From Sphaerosporella brunnea (Eukaryota > Ascomycota > Pezizomycetes > Pezizales > Pyronemataceae), in assembly GCA_008704415.1 (NCBI GenBank), contig VXIS01000573.1, positions 1 through 15,642 of the forward strand: DNA of 15,642 bases, written 5' to 3'. Positions 8,204 to 15,374 of this stretch are shown in pieces. The position numbers and the translations under genes were made by a program. The notes under the pieces are model-generated. The model had not been told where the DNA came from and searched no databases. It saw only the letters and a program-made list of their open reading frames with translations. Every line of letters starts with the position of its first letter. Positions within the stretch are counted from its first letter, which is position 1.

Positions 8204-8566
8204 AATGCCGAGAAGCCAGTGAAGGGTTCCAAGGTCCTTGACTTGAAATTCGGTTCCAAGGGCCGAGATAATCCGTTCAGTGAGGTCGTCGTTAGGTCCA
8301 AAAATCGTAATGTCGTCCACATAGATGGCAATGAAGAGGTTACCACTGTTGTGTATGAGAACGCATGGGTCGAAATGTGCGATAGCAAATCCGTAGGGTA
8401 GAAGGTAGTTGGTGAGCCGCGCATACCATTCCCTTGGAGATTGCTTCAAGCCGTATAAACACCGTTTTAATTTGCATACTTTGCCGTCGATTTTCCGTCG
8501 TTCGGGAAGACGCATGTAAATCTCTTCTTTTAGGTGACCATAAAGGAATGCCGTTTTGACATCCAG
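8150..8566 (-). pseudogene. Copia Pol: RT palm with YVDD
   Basis: Directly after the TAA at 8569-8567 the same frame reads LDVKTAFLYG, then CLYGLKQSPREWY and the catalytic YVDD with the DLG.LHWLLG region. These are the RT palm motifs in normal order. The stop replaces what is normally a polar residue (often Gln) before LDVKTAF, so a single CAA-to-TAA change would account for it. Genuine protein homology ends at the T-run at 8203; the rest of the frame to 8150 is out-of-frame tail. Confidence 0.87.
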
Positions 8567-10348
8567 TTATCGAGGTTGCCAGCGCCGAGATGCCGAGATA
8601 GCAAGTAGGAGTCGGAGGGAGTTGAATCGTACCACAGGTGCAAAGAGCTCGTCGTAGTCTGTGCCAGCAACTTGAGAGTCGCCGCGTGCAACGAGTTGTG
8701 CCTTGTATCGGTCGATGCTTCCGTCAGAGTTGTATTTGATCCGATAAACCCACATGCAATTGACAATCTTTCGGTTTGTTGGTGTGTCGACAATATCCCA
8801 CGTATCATTCTGTTTAAGTGAGTCCAATTCTTCTTCCATAGCCTTAATCCATTCATCTTTGTCAGTACGCGACATGGCTTCCTTATAAGACTTAGGGTAT
8901 TCAGGCTCGATTCCGCTGGCTGAAGTAAGTGCTGTTGCCACAAGGATTTCGCCTTCACTATCATTGCCTTGATGGTCCAGGGTTGGTGCAGGTTCGGTAA
9001 CTTGTGTTGAGGGCGCAGGTGTATCAAAACCAAGACGAACAGGAGGTCTGATGATGCGTCCGACACGTGTTTGTTGAACCGGCTGCTGGATCATAGGTTG
9101 AGGCTGAGATGGTGCAGGTTGAGCGTCCAAGGGTTGAAGCTGAGAGCCAGATGGAGTGTCGATATCCATAAGTGAAAACCGTTCATAGTCTTCTGGAGTA
9201 AAGCCATCGGGTTGCTGGATTTGAATGGTTGGTGAAGGAGGAGGAGAAGTAGGATTTTCATTATCGAGGAGAACGATTCGGTTGTGATCGGGATTTGGTG
9301 TAAAGTTGCGTGCTTCTTGTATCCGTAAGTAGTCATTGCCGTCCTGTTGCTGAAGTCCAGGGTACCAAACTGCGTGAACATCTGGAACGCCTTTGTTGAA
9401 CCATGAAGTCGCTTGTTGCGGGTTTCGAAAGCACCATTGTTGCCAGTGTCTTCGTGATGGAAATCCTTCTTTGTTGAGTTCAATAGTGATGGGACCAGTT
9501 GAGTTGACAGGAGGAGTAGACGTATGGTTGGAATCAAGTGGTGGTGGCGCAGAGTTGGTCGTAGTGGACGTAGTTACCCCTTCTGAGTTGGAGATAGGGA
9601 ACTTAACGTCTCGTGAGGTGACAAGTTGTTTCCTGGAAGGGATGAACACCTTGTAGATGTGTATGCTTTCGGTGTATCCGACAAATATACCTTTCTCAGC
9701 ACGTGGAAGCAGCTTACTACCAGGAGGTCGTTTCTCAACTGGTATGTGGACGTAGCACTCTCTTCCGAACGGCTGAAGGTGTTGGATCGTGGGTTTCTCA
9801 CCGCGAAATGCCTCATAGGGGGTCTGATCCTTGACCGCTGAGTGAGGCAATCTGTTTTTGAGGTAAACCGCCGTGTGAACCGCTTGCTGCCATAATCGTT
9901 TGTCGAGGTTGACCAGCATCGCACGGACCATGTTCATAATGGTGCGATTGAGTCTTTCGGCAACACCATTGGACTCGTGAGAGTAAGGAGGTGTCGGGTC
10001 GTGTATGATTCCGAGTTCCTTGAAGAAGTTTTCGAGGTCTTTGTTGACGTATTCGCCGCCATTGTCTGTTCTTATTCGCATGACTTTGAGATCGTATTGC
10101 CGTTCGCACATGGTGATGAAGTTTTTCAGTATTGCGATGGCGTCCGATTTCTGTTTGAGAAAATAAACCCAGGTGGCGCGAGTGAGATCATCAACGATAG
10201 ACATGTAGTGATAGTTACCTCCATAGGATGGTGTGTGGAATCTGCCTGACAGATCGGAATGGATGAGTTCTAATTTCCGAGTTGCTCTGTGGGTGACTGG
10301 TGCTGGTACTGAGTGTGTCGATTTGGCGAAGAGTGCAATGGTTCGCAA
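8567..10348 (-). pseudogene. Copia Pol: integrase and N-terminal RT
   Basis: This long frame holds the integrase catalytic core and the first RT motifs. Counted from 10348, the integrase triad is D32 (in LIHSDLSG), D95 (in RTDNGGEY) and E131 (in SNGVAERLNRT), with D-x35-E spacing. A GIFVGY motif of the integrase C-terminal part follows. Then comes a long proline- and glutamine-rich linker. After it the RT start appears (YKEAM...DEWIKAMEEEL, then WVYRIKYNSDGSIDRYKAQLVARG). The frame has no real start; it is entered from the protease frame, from which it is now separated by a one-base loss near 10338. It ends at the TAA at 8569-8567. Confidence 0.9.
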
Positions 10349-11058
10349 TGGAAATTGTTTGGTGCTGAAGGGATGAGGTGGCCGTCTTGGTAGTATTCTG
10401 AATGTCGAAGTGCTGAAGGTGCGACGTGTCCAAAAGCTGAATGCCAGTGAAGGAACGTTGAGACGTGTGCATGTTCGATAAATTCAGGAATAAAAAACAA
10501 ATTGCCAACCAAAGGGGCACGCAAAACAAGTGATCCATCTTTCCTCCGAAGTTCAATTCCTTCTCCATCATCAACCATTGTGTACCCTTTTTCCCGAACC
10601 GAGCGCCAAGAGAACAATGAACAATCCAGGTCAGGTACATAGAGTACCTCATTCAAACGCAAAGGAGAGATCGTGCCATCAGGGAGTATACTGTTGATAC
10701 GAACAGTACCTTTTCCTTCAGTCTTGAGACGCTGAGCGTTCCCGATCTTTACAGTTCCTCGATGCGTTGAAAGTTGTTCGAAGAGACCTTTGTTGGATGT
10801 CATGTGTGAGCTTGCGCCGGTATCGAAAATCCAGGTATGGGTGATGGAGGGGTTACTGACTTTGGTGGTTGCCAGAGCGTGCTCAGGAGTTTCTTCCTTA
10901 GCGACGTTGGCTTGTTCAGGGGTCTTTTCCTTCTTCTTTTCCTCTTGCTTGGCCTTGAGCTTTCGACATTCCTTCCACACGTGTCCGACCGGGTTTCCGA
11001 GTTGATGTTTCTTGCAAGTAGGTACACTCCTTAACCGAAGGGCTGCCAGTGTTTTCAA
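10270..11058 (-). pseudogene. Copia Pol: zinc knuckle tail, protease and pre-integrase
   Basis: This frame continues gag after a one-base insertion near 11016. It completes the nucleocapsid zinc knuckle, with GHVWKEC following the first cysteines. It then gives the aspartic protease with FDTGASSHM, the VLYVPDLDCSLFS stretch, and the pre-integrase part with WHSAFGHVAP. The Cys pair of the integrase zinc finger is broken by a base loss near 10338: HCEP is in this frame and LFAKSTHS in the next. The TTG at 11058 is not a start codon; the segment is internal to the polyprotein. Confidence 0.88.
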
Positions 11059-11737
11059 CCTTCTTCTTTCCTTTACCCTTGGGTTGTTGGGCTTTGAGAG
11101 CGATTGACTGGCTGTCGGTGTTGGAAATGGAGTGTAGTTTGAGAACTACATCGGAGTAGGAGAGGTCGTCTTTTGTTGTCAGGTTGTCGACAACATTGGT
11201 GTGGTGTTTGACAAGGAATCCTAGGAGAAAGTCGCGTTTGGCTTTGTCGTGTTCCAGGAACTTGCGGAAGTCTTTGCGATAGGTGTCGGTGGATTTAGCA
11301 CCGGTTGTAAGGCTGAGTAGTCGATTGTATTCCGTTTCGAATCGGTCGATGAAGTCGGCAATCGGCTGTGAAGCATCATAGGAGGAGGGAAGGGAGGTGA
11401 AAGACATGATGGTCTGAACAAATGAAAAGGCGGTGTCGCGGTGATAGGTGTTCTCAAGGTAGACCCATATCGTGTGCGGGTCGCGCTTCTTGGCCACAAC
11501 TTTGATAATGGGTTTCGACATTACCTGTATGAGTACCAGAAGGCATTGGGCTGATAGGGCTTGGAACACCTCGCGCTCATCTTCGTTTGCATCTTCTGCT
11601 GGGGTGGCTCCGTCGATGACCAGTTCGGATACCCGCATCGCGTCGAAAATAATCGTGATTTGGTCGCGCCAGTCCTCGTAGTTTTCGTGTCCGGTAAGGA
11701 CTTCGATGTTGTCGAGTTTAACGTTGGGAATCTTCAT
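10916..11737 (-). CDS. gag: Copia Gag
   Basis: This is a Gag protein of the Copia/UBN2 type that would form the particle shell. It starts at an ATG 188 bases inside the LTR. It shows the ENYEDWRDQI start, the DPHTIWVYLENTY motif and a helical capsid part up to about residue 215. A lysine-rich stretch (GKGKKK) follows, leading into the first cysteine of a zinc knuckle. The frame slips there, near 11016, and ends out of phase at 10916. Genuine homology therefore stops at about 11017. Upstream of the ATG the same frame stays open without another ATG to about 11870. An ATG in a different frame at 11852 could have been the original start if a base was gained near 11842. Confidence 0.85.
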   Translation of the reverse strand: MKIPNVKLDNIEVLTGHENYEDWRDQITIIFDAMRVSELVIDGATPAEDANEDEREVFQALSAQCLLVLIQVMSKPIIKVVAKKRDPHTIWVYLENTYHRDTAFSFVQTIMSFTSLPSSYDASQPIADFIDRFETEYNRLLSLTTGAKSTDTYRKDFRKFLEHDKAKRDFLLGFLVKHHTNVVDNLTTKDDLSYSDVVLKLHSISNTDSQSIALKAQQPKGKGKKKVENTGSPSVKECTYLQETSTRKPGRTRVEGMSKAQGQARGKEEGKDP

Positions 11738-11907
11738 GTCCTTGTTGAATTTCTTAGACTTGATGGATTCGCGAAAAACATCTTTGCCTTTCGAGTCCTT
11801 GGGGAAGGAGGCAGGAAGGGTAGGGTATTCGGCTGAGGATGAAGCTGGACATGGCGATGGTTTCGATCGGTAAATGTGGTGGGTATTGTGTGGTTGTATC
11901 GATAGGC

Positions 11908-11925
11908 TAAGCCGGGCTCATAACC
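11908..11925 (-). other. primer-binding site of the Copia element (initiator tRNA anticodon type)
   Basis: Directly inside the 5' LTR the minus strand reads GGTTATGAGCCCGGCTTA. It is complementary to GGGCUCAUAACC, the anticodon stem-loop of initiator tRNA-Met including the CAU anticodon, rather than to a tRNA 3' end. Drosophila copia and several fungal Copia elements prime from a 5' half of this tRNA cut near position 39. The bases and their zero spacing from the LTR fit that mode. Confidence 0.85.
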
Positions 11926-12528
11926 TGATGAAAGGTGGGTTTGCGTGAAGCGGAAGTGGAGCAATACCGGTAAAGGTATTTAGAGCAGAAGGATGATAGG
12001 AACTGAAGAGAGGAGTGCGGAATCTGTTATCACAATAGAGAAGTGAAGAGAAGATCTTATTCTCGAGGAGATTGTTGTGTTGATTGTTGTGCTTGGTTTG
12101 ATGGAGAGAGAGCGGGTATATATACCCGAGAGCTCAGCCCGCCAAGCCTAGTATGTAACTATGTATACATGATTCGAGTGACTCATGATGACTGTGAGTC
12201 ATACGTGTGAGTCATACATGGAATGTAAGAGAAACAACTAGAAATAGAATGACACATAACCAGTAAGCGCTAATGCACAGCCGCGTATGACTGTGTGCGT
12301 TTGTGCGCAACAGTGAGTCAACGTAAGGCAGACACGAGTAAGCCTGACTGGAAAAGGAAGGTGTGTGCAAACAGGCGAGAGATAAGAAAATAAGAAAGCA
12401 TGTGATGAGTACATGGTGTAGTAAACGCAGTGGTAAGTGCCCGTGATGAGTGTAAGATGAAACCAGTATGAAATAGGAAAACACTGCAGGGAGACCAAAG
12501 GAGATACCACGTCCATCACGATTTAACA
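11926..12528 (-). repeat. 5' LTR of the Copia element
   Basis: Its 603 bp match the left LTR except at four sites: near 12101 G/T, near 12146 A/G, near 12385 C/G and near 12501 A/G. It is the promoter-bearing copy because the element is transcribed leftwards. The flanking base run on the right (AATACAAAG) shows no duplication of the left flank. Confidence 0.95.
12113..12214 (-). promoter_or_regulatory. Copia LTR promoter: TGASTCA cluster upstream of palindromic TATA
   Basis: Reading minus, three TGA[C/G]TCA sites (12214-12208, 12201-12195, 12185-12179) lie within 36 bp, and a fourth is at 12320-12314. About 50 bp downstream is the perfect 16-bp palindrome CGGGTATATATACCCG (12128-12113), a likely TATA core. 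TGASTCA is the binding site of the GCN4/CPC-1 and AP-1-like bZIP factors. The order activator sites, TATA, leader is right for leftward transcription. All sites are unchanged in the other LTR. Confidence 0.6.
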
Positions 12529-12893
12529 AATACAAAGTAACCTTTCACCGGTTTAGGAACATAGGATGAAACGCTTTGGGTTGGGTTGGTTTGGGGTCGA
12601 CCGGCAGGACCACTTCGCCGTGTGAATCACTCGCCGCTCCACCAAACCTACTCTCCTACACTAACCAAACCCCTTGCACCTTCAATTCCCGAGCAGCTGC
12701 ACAGCAAGCAGCGGACTTGCGAACTTGTGATTTTGTAGTTATTGCGCGTTAAAGCCGGGCTATCGATCGTGTTCATAATCCAACAATTTGGAATGACGCT
12801 TGGCGCTGCAAAAAGGTGCAGCCAGCCCAGTTCGCAGTTTGCTGCAGCAGACATGTGGTAGGTAAACTAATCACGGATGCAAATTACAAGGGA
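12529..12893. other. unassigned spacer between the Copia element and the DUF3435 fragment
   Basis: I recognise no gene or repeat in these 365 bp. A G-rich run at 12578-12596 (GGG, GGG, GG, GGGG separated by short T runs) could form a weak quadruplex. A 68-codon open frame from an ATG at 12854 to 12648 on the minus strand has no family I know and is not called as a gene. The sequence does not continue the LTR or the Gypsy fragment that lie left of the Copia element. Confidence 0.5.
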
Positions 12894-13080
12894 AGCTGTC
12901 CCCACATTGGCTCAACGTAAAATTCCAACACATATCAGCACTATATTTCGAATATTTCTATGATTGATGTACAGTCAGCGTTTAAAGGAGCAAATCCAAA
13001 GACAGATATGATCAAACGGTTGGCCAGTATGGGTATGGCTCCAACAAAGCTTCCCGCCTTGGAGCAGGCCAAATTGGCAG
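12894..13080 (+). pseudogene. inverted DUF3435 tyrosine-recombinase gene fragment
   Basis: On the plus strand this 187-bp stretch matches the minus-strand sequence 15314-15095 at roughly 95% of aligned bases, with about ten substitutions. It lacks two blocks of about 19 and 14 bp relative to that copy. It starts at the same exon boundary (AGCTGTC...) and ends within the ALEQAKLA region. The second gap removes the place where the other copy is frameshifted, so the local frame (RLASMGMAPTKLP) is open here. The first gap breaks the frame earlier. It is too short to act and is best seen as a duplicated, inverted scrap. Confidence 0.8.
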
Positions 13081-13919
13081 GAAACCTCCTCCCCCTTCTT
13101 CACCCCATTCTCACATGTCTGCCTGTTCTTTAGGTCAAAGCCCATTTTCATGAACGAAACTCCAGCCACGTGGCTCACTAGCAGGCTCCCAACGACCAGT
13201 AACCACATATGCCTTTCCAGAGGGCCTCGGGGCCGTGGCGTACCATAGAATTCGCTTCGTGTTTCGCTGAGGTTGAGAAATTTCTCTCGTCCCGGTCTCT
13301 TGAATGACTCTATCAAACCAAAAGAGCGATCGACTGACACCATTGACTTCAATCCAACTCCATCAGCAGAATGGAAGATCTCTATCAGGTTCTCCTCCCA
13401 GATTTGGTCGCTTGCTTCGAAAAAATGATGAACGAAAGTCCAATCAGCTGAGCCAACAGCTGGCTCGATAAGGCCAGTGTGGAGGACCGATGACAGTGCA
13501 ATTTGGGCCGAGTTTGCTCTTTCCGTCGGTGAGATAATGATGGTCCAATCTGGGTCATTTTCTGTGGGGTTAAAGTGGCTCCCTGGCTTGCGGGACATCA
13601 CAATCCAACCAAGGTCATTACATGCAGTCATAGTATGGTTGACACTATGTTCAGTGGGAGGTGTTGGGGTGTTGAAGGGCTGGCGTTCCACTGGCCCGCT
13701 CTGAAGAGTCTTGTGCATGACTTCGATATGGTGTCGAATATGTCGCTTTAGCTGGAAAGTAGAATCAAATACCTCACAGCAGTTTCCCCACCGGCAAAAA
13801 GATTGACGCGTAGCATGTTCCGCAATAATATGGTCATGGAAATCTTCCTTTGTGTCTGTGTGGTAACCTATTGAAGCGGTGCAATCTACCCAGGGACATT
13901 TCAGGATCGAAAAATCCAT
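12975..13919 (-). CDS. C2H2 zinc-finger protein segment, 3' end replaced
   Basis: A 314-codon frame starts at an ATG directly after the TAG at 13922-13920 and is in phase with the frame upstream. It probably forms the C-terminal part of the recombinase relic rather than a separate gene. Two zinc-finger-like units lie near the start. One has CPWVDC with histidines in FHDH and AEH. The other has CRWGNC with RHIRHH and VMH, the CxWxxC type common in fungal C2H2 proteins. The middle (about 80-270) is unrecognised. From 13080 downward the frame runs antisense through the inverted DUF3435 scrap, so the last 35 or so residues are not original. The protein may be a start-anew product or part of a dead gene. 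Confidence 0.6.
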   Translation of the reverse strand: MDFSILKCPWVDCTASIGYHTDTKEDFHDHIIAEHATRQSFCRWGNCCEVFDSTFQLKRHIRHHIEVMHKTLQSGPVERQPFNTPTPPTEHSVNHTMTACNDLGWIVMSRKPGSHFNPTENDPDWTIIISPTERANSAQIALSSVLHTGLIEPAVGSADWTFVHHFFEASDQIWEENLIEIFHSADGVGLKSMVSVDRSFGLIESFKRPGREKFLNLSETRSEFYGTPRPRGPLERHMWLLVVGSLLVSHVAGVSFMKMGFDLKNRQTCENGVKKGEEVSCQFGLLQGGKLCWSHTHTGQPFDHICLWICSFKR

Positions 13920-14194
13920 CTACGCAGGCATCTGATGGCAAGAGGCGTTGCAAAGAACATTCCTGAAATTGTCGGTCCCATTGATTTCATCAACGGAATC
14001 GCCTGGAAGCTGTACCGTGTGTGGTTGCGTAAGACTGTCTAGCGAGGAAATTTCTGGAAGCAGGGAAGGGATAGCGGGGCGGCGAATTCGCTTCGCCGGG
14101 GGCTCCGCAGTTCGATCGGTGGGATCATTCTTCCTTTTGTTACATGCTTTTGGCTCCGCAGTTCGATCGGTGAGATCATTCTTCCTTTTGTTAC

Positions 14195-14512
14195 TGTCAC
14201 GGCGCGAGGTTGGAGCAGGGATATGCGGTACTGAAGCGCCGAGGTTATGTTCGGTTACCACGTGGCGCGGCGTACCGCGGTCACGTGGGTGGTATAAAGG
14301 GGTTCTTGGTTCCGTCCCGTTGTTTGTTTTTCTTTTCTCTTCACTGAACCTTTGTATGTCTTATTGAGTACTTCTGTTCCAATCCGATCCTGATCCGTGC
14401 GCCGAGCACCTCTCGTTCCACCCGAATCCCGTCCCAGTTCAACCCATCCGTGAACCCTCCGTACGCGAGCACCTTGGGTCCCTCCAGTCCGTTCCGTCCC
14501 TATTCCGTTACA
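14195..14512 (+). mobile_element. solo LTR of family C with GTTAC target duplication
   Basis: This 318-bp insert begins TGTCACGGCGCGAG and ends CCGTTACA. It is flanked on both sides by GTTAC (14190-14194 and 14513-14517). Removing it with one duplication joins the second minisatellite unit perfectly and restores the minus-strand frame. It shares its first 14 bases and the CACGTG/TATA block with the truncated LTR at 6438-6762, but its proximal part is shorter. It is the product of LTR-LTR recombination of a full element. Confidence 0.92.
14259..14299 (+). promoter_or_regulatory. promoter block of the solo LTR
   Basis: CACGTG at 14259-14264 and 14282-14287 is followed by TATAAAG at 14293-14299, the same arrangement as in the LTR at 6438-6762. 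It points rightward, towards the remaining minisatellite and recombinase relic, and so could drive antisense transcription of that gene. Confidence 0.5.
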
Positions 14513-15094
14513 GTTACATGTTTTTTGCTCCGCAGTTCGATCGGTGGGATCATTCTTCTTTTTGTTACATGCTTTTGGCTCCGCAGTTTGATCGGTGAGA
14601 TCATTCTTCCTTTTGTTACATGCTTTTGACTCCGCAGTTCGATCGGTGGAATCATTCTTCCTTTTGTTACATGCTTTTGGCTCCTCACACAACTCAATCA
14701 GGGGAAGAACACAGTCTATGCCAACACCTCCGGCTCCACTTATTATGTTCGCAATTGACATGCGAACCTTTGTGTAGGAGTCGTCTGGGAAGCGGAAGTT
14801 TGGCTCCTGCACAGGTGGATCTTGGGCAAGTTTGTCGGTGCCCTGCTGCGCTAGCTGTAGCTGAGCTTGGACATTGTCGAGACTATTTCTCTGAAAAAAT
14901 CTTTTACGGTATTCACGAAATGCTTTCTGTTGAAGCCTTCTCGATACGAGCTTGATTTTTTTCGTCGAATCGTCGTAGCATCACCGCAATTCCGACCCTA
15001 CCGACTCCGTGCAGACTTGCGTAGGTATCCTTGATCTGTTTCATGTATCCGGCCTTCTCATCCTTGAGCTCCGCCAGCTCAGTATTCACTAGAG

Positions 15095-15314
15095 CTGCCA
15101 ATTTGGCCTGCTCCAAGGCGGGAAGCTTTGTTGGAGCGTTGAAACCCGATCCATACTCATACTGGCCAACCGTTTGATCATATCTGTCTTTGGATTTGTT
15201 CCCTCAAACGCTGACTGCACATCGATCATGGAAATATTCGAAATATAGTGCTGATATGTGTCGGAATTTTGGTAGCCAAGTAATTGATTACGTTGAGTCA
15301 ATGTGGCGACAGCT
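15095..15314 (-). repeat. inverted repeat arm (partner of 12894-13080)
   Basis: The exon following the predicted intron and its downstream part are matched in reverse orientation 2 kb away. This arm is 220 bp and the partner 187 bp. The difference is explained by two short gaps. The pair could fold into a long hairpin if transcribed together. Confidence 0.8.
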
Positions 15315-15374
15315 AGATATCATAGATGTCAATTTCCAAAATATATAAAGCATGGATATAGGCAATAAAAGTAC
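15313..15374 (-). other. predicted 62-nt spliceosomal intron
   Basis: On the minus strand the frame ...NAVD breaks at GTACTT and the homology resumes after ATATCTAG with VATLTQRNQ. A TTGAC branch-like motif lies about 17 nt before the AG. Splicing in phase 1 joins the two frames exactly and forms an Ala codon. Size and signals are typical for filamentous fungi. Confidence 0.7.

Larger units (their letters stand above)
6763..12528 (-). mobile_element. Ty1/Copia LTR retrotransposon, complete structure, gag-pol disabled
   Basis: The 5766-bp element is bounded by 603-bp LTRs that begin TG and end CA and differ at only four positions (two transitions, two transversions). Reading minus, it has a 5' LTR, a primer-binding site, gag, protease, integrase, RT, RNase H, a polypurine tract and a 3' LTR. 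The integrase-before-RT order defines the Copia superfamily. The original design was apparently one long gag-pol frame. It is now broken by about five small lesions: frameshifts near 11016, 10338 and 8200, and stops at 8569-8567 and 7860-7858. The flanking 5-mers (TACTG left, AATAC right) do not match, so no target duplication is visible. Confidence 0.93.
14101..14678 (-). repeat. 51-bp coding minisatellite (five units), split by a solo LTR
   Basis: Five tandem 51-bp units occupy 14101-14151, 14152-14194 plus 14518-14525, 14526-14576, 14577-14627 and 14628-14678. Each encodes 17 residues on the minus strand in one frame (NKRKND followed by TDRTAE). The units differ by one to a few bases. The phase of 51 keeps the frame whatever the copy number. 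The basic KRK core could serve in nuclear import or DNA binding. Confidence 0.88.

Noticed and set aside
7858..8569. RIP (C-to-T) as the cause of the Copia stops
   Set aside because: The two stops could be C-to-T changes, but the four LTR differences include two transversions and show no CpA-to-TpA bias, so there is no real RIP signature.
11901..11925. A tRNA gene at the GGGCTCATAACC match
   Set aside because: There is no acceptor, D-arm or T-arm around it; it is only the primer-binding complement beside the LTR.
12578..12596. Telomere-like or quadruplex-forming G-run
   Set aside because: It is too short and irregular, with a two-G run, to claim a telomeric tract or a stable quadruplex.
12648..12854. 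Small 68-codon gene on the minus strand
   Set aside because: It starts with an ATG but has no recognised domain or conserved neighbour, and lies in a breakpoint-rich spacer.
14255..14812. A 185-codon protein reading from the recombinase repeats into sequence at 14255-14512
   Set aside because: Its second half lies in the solo LTR; only the part up to 14513 is original coding sequence.
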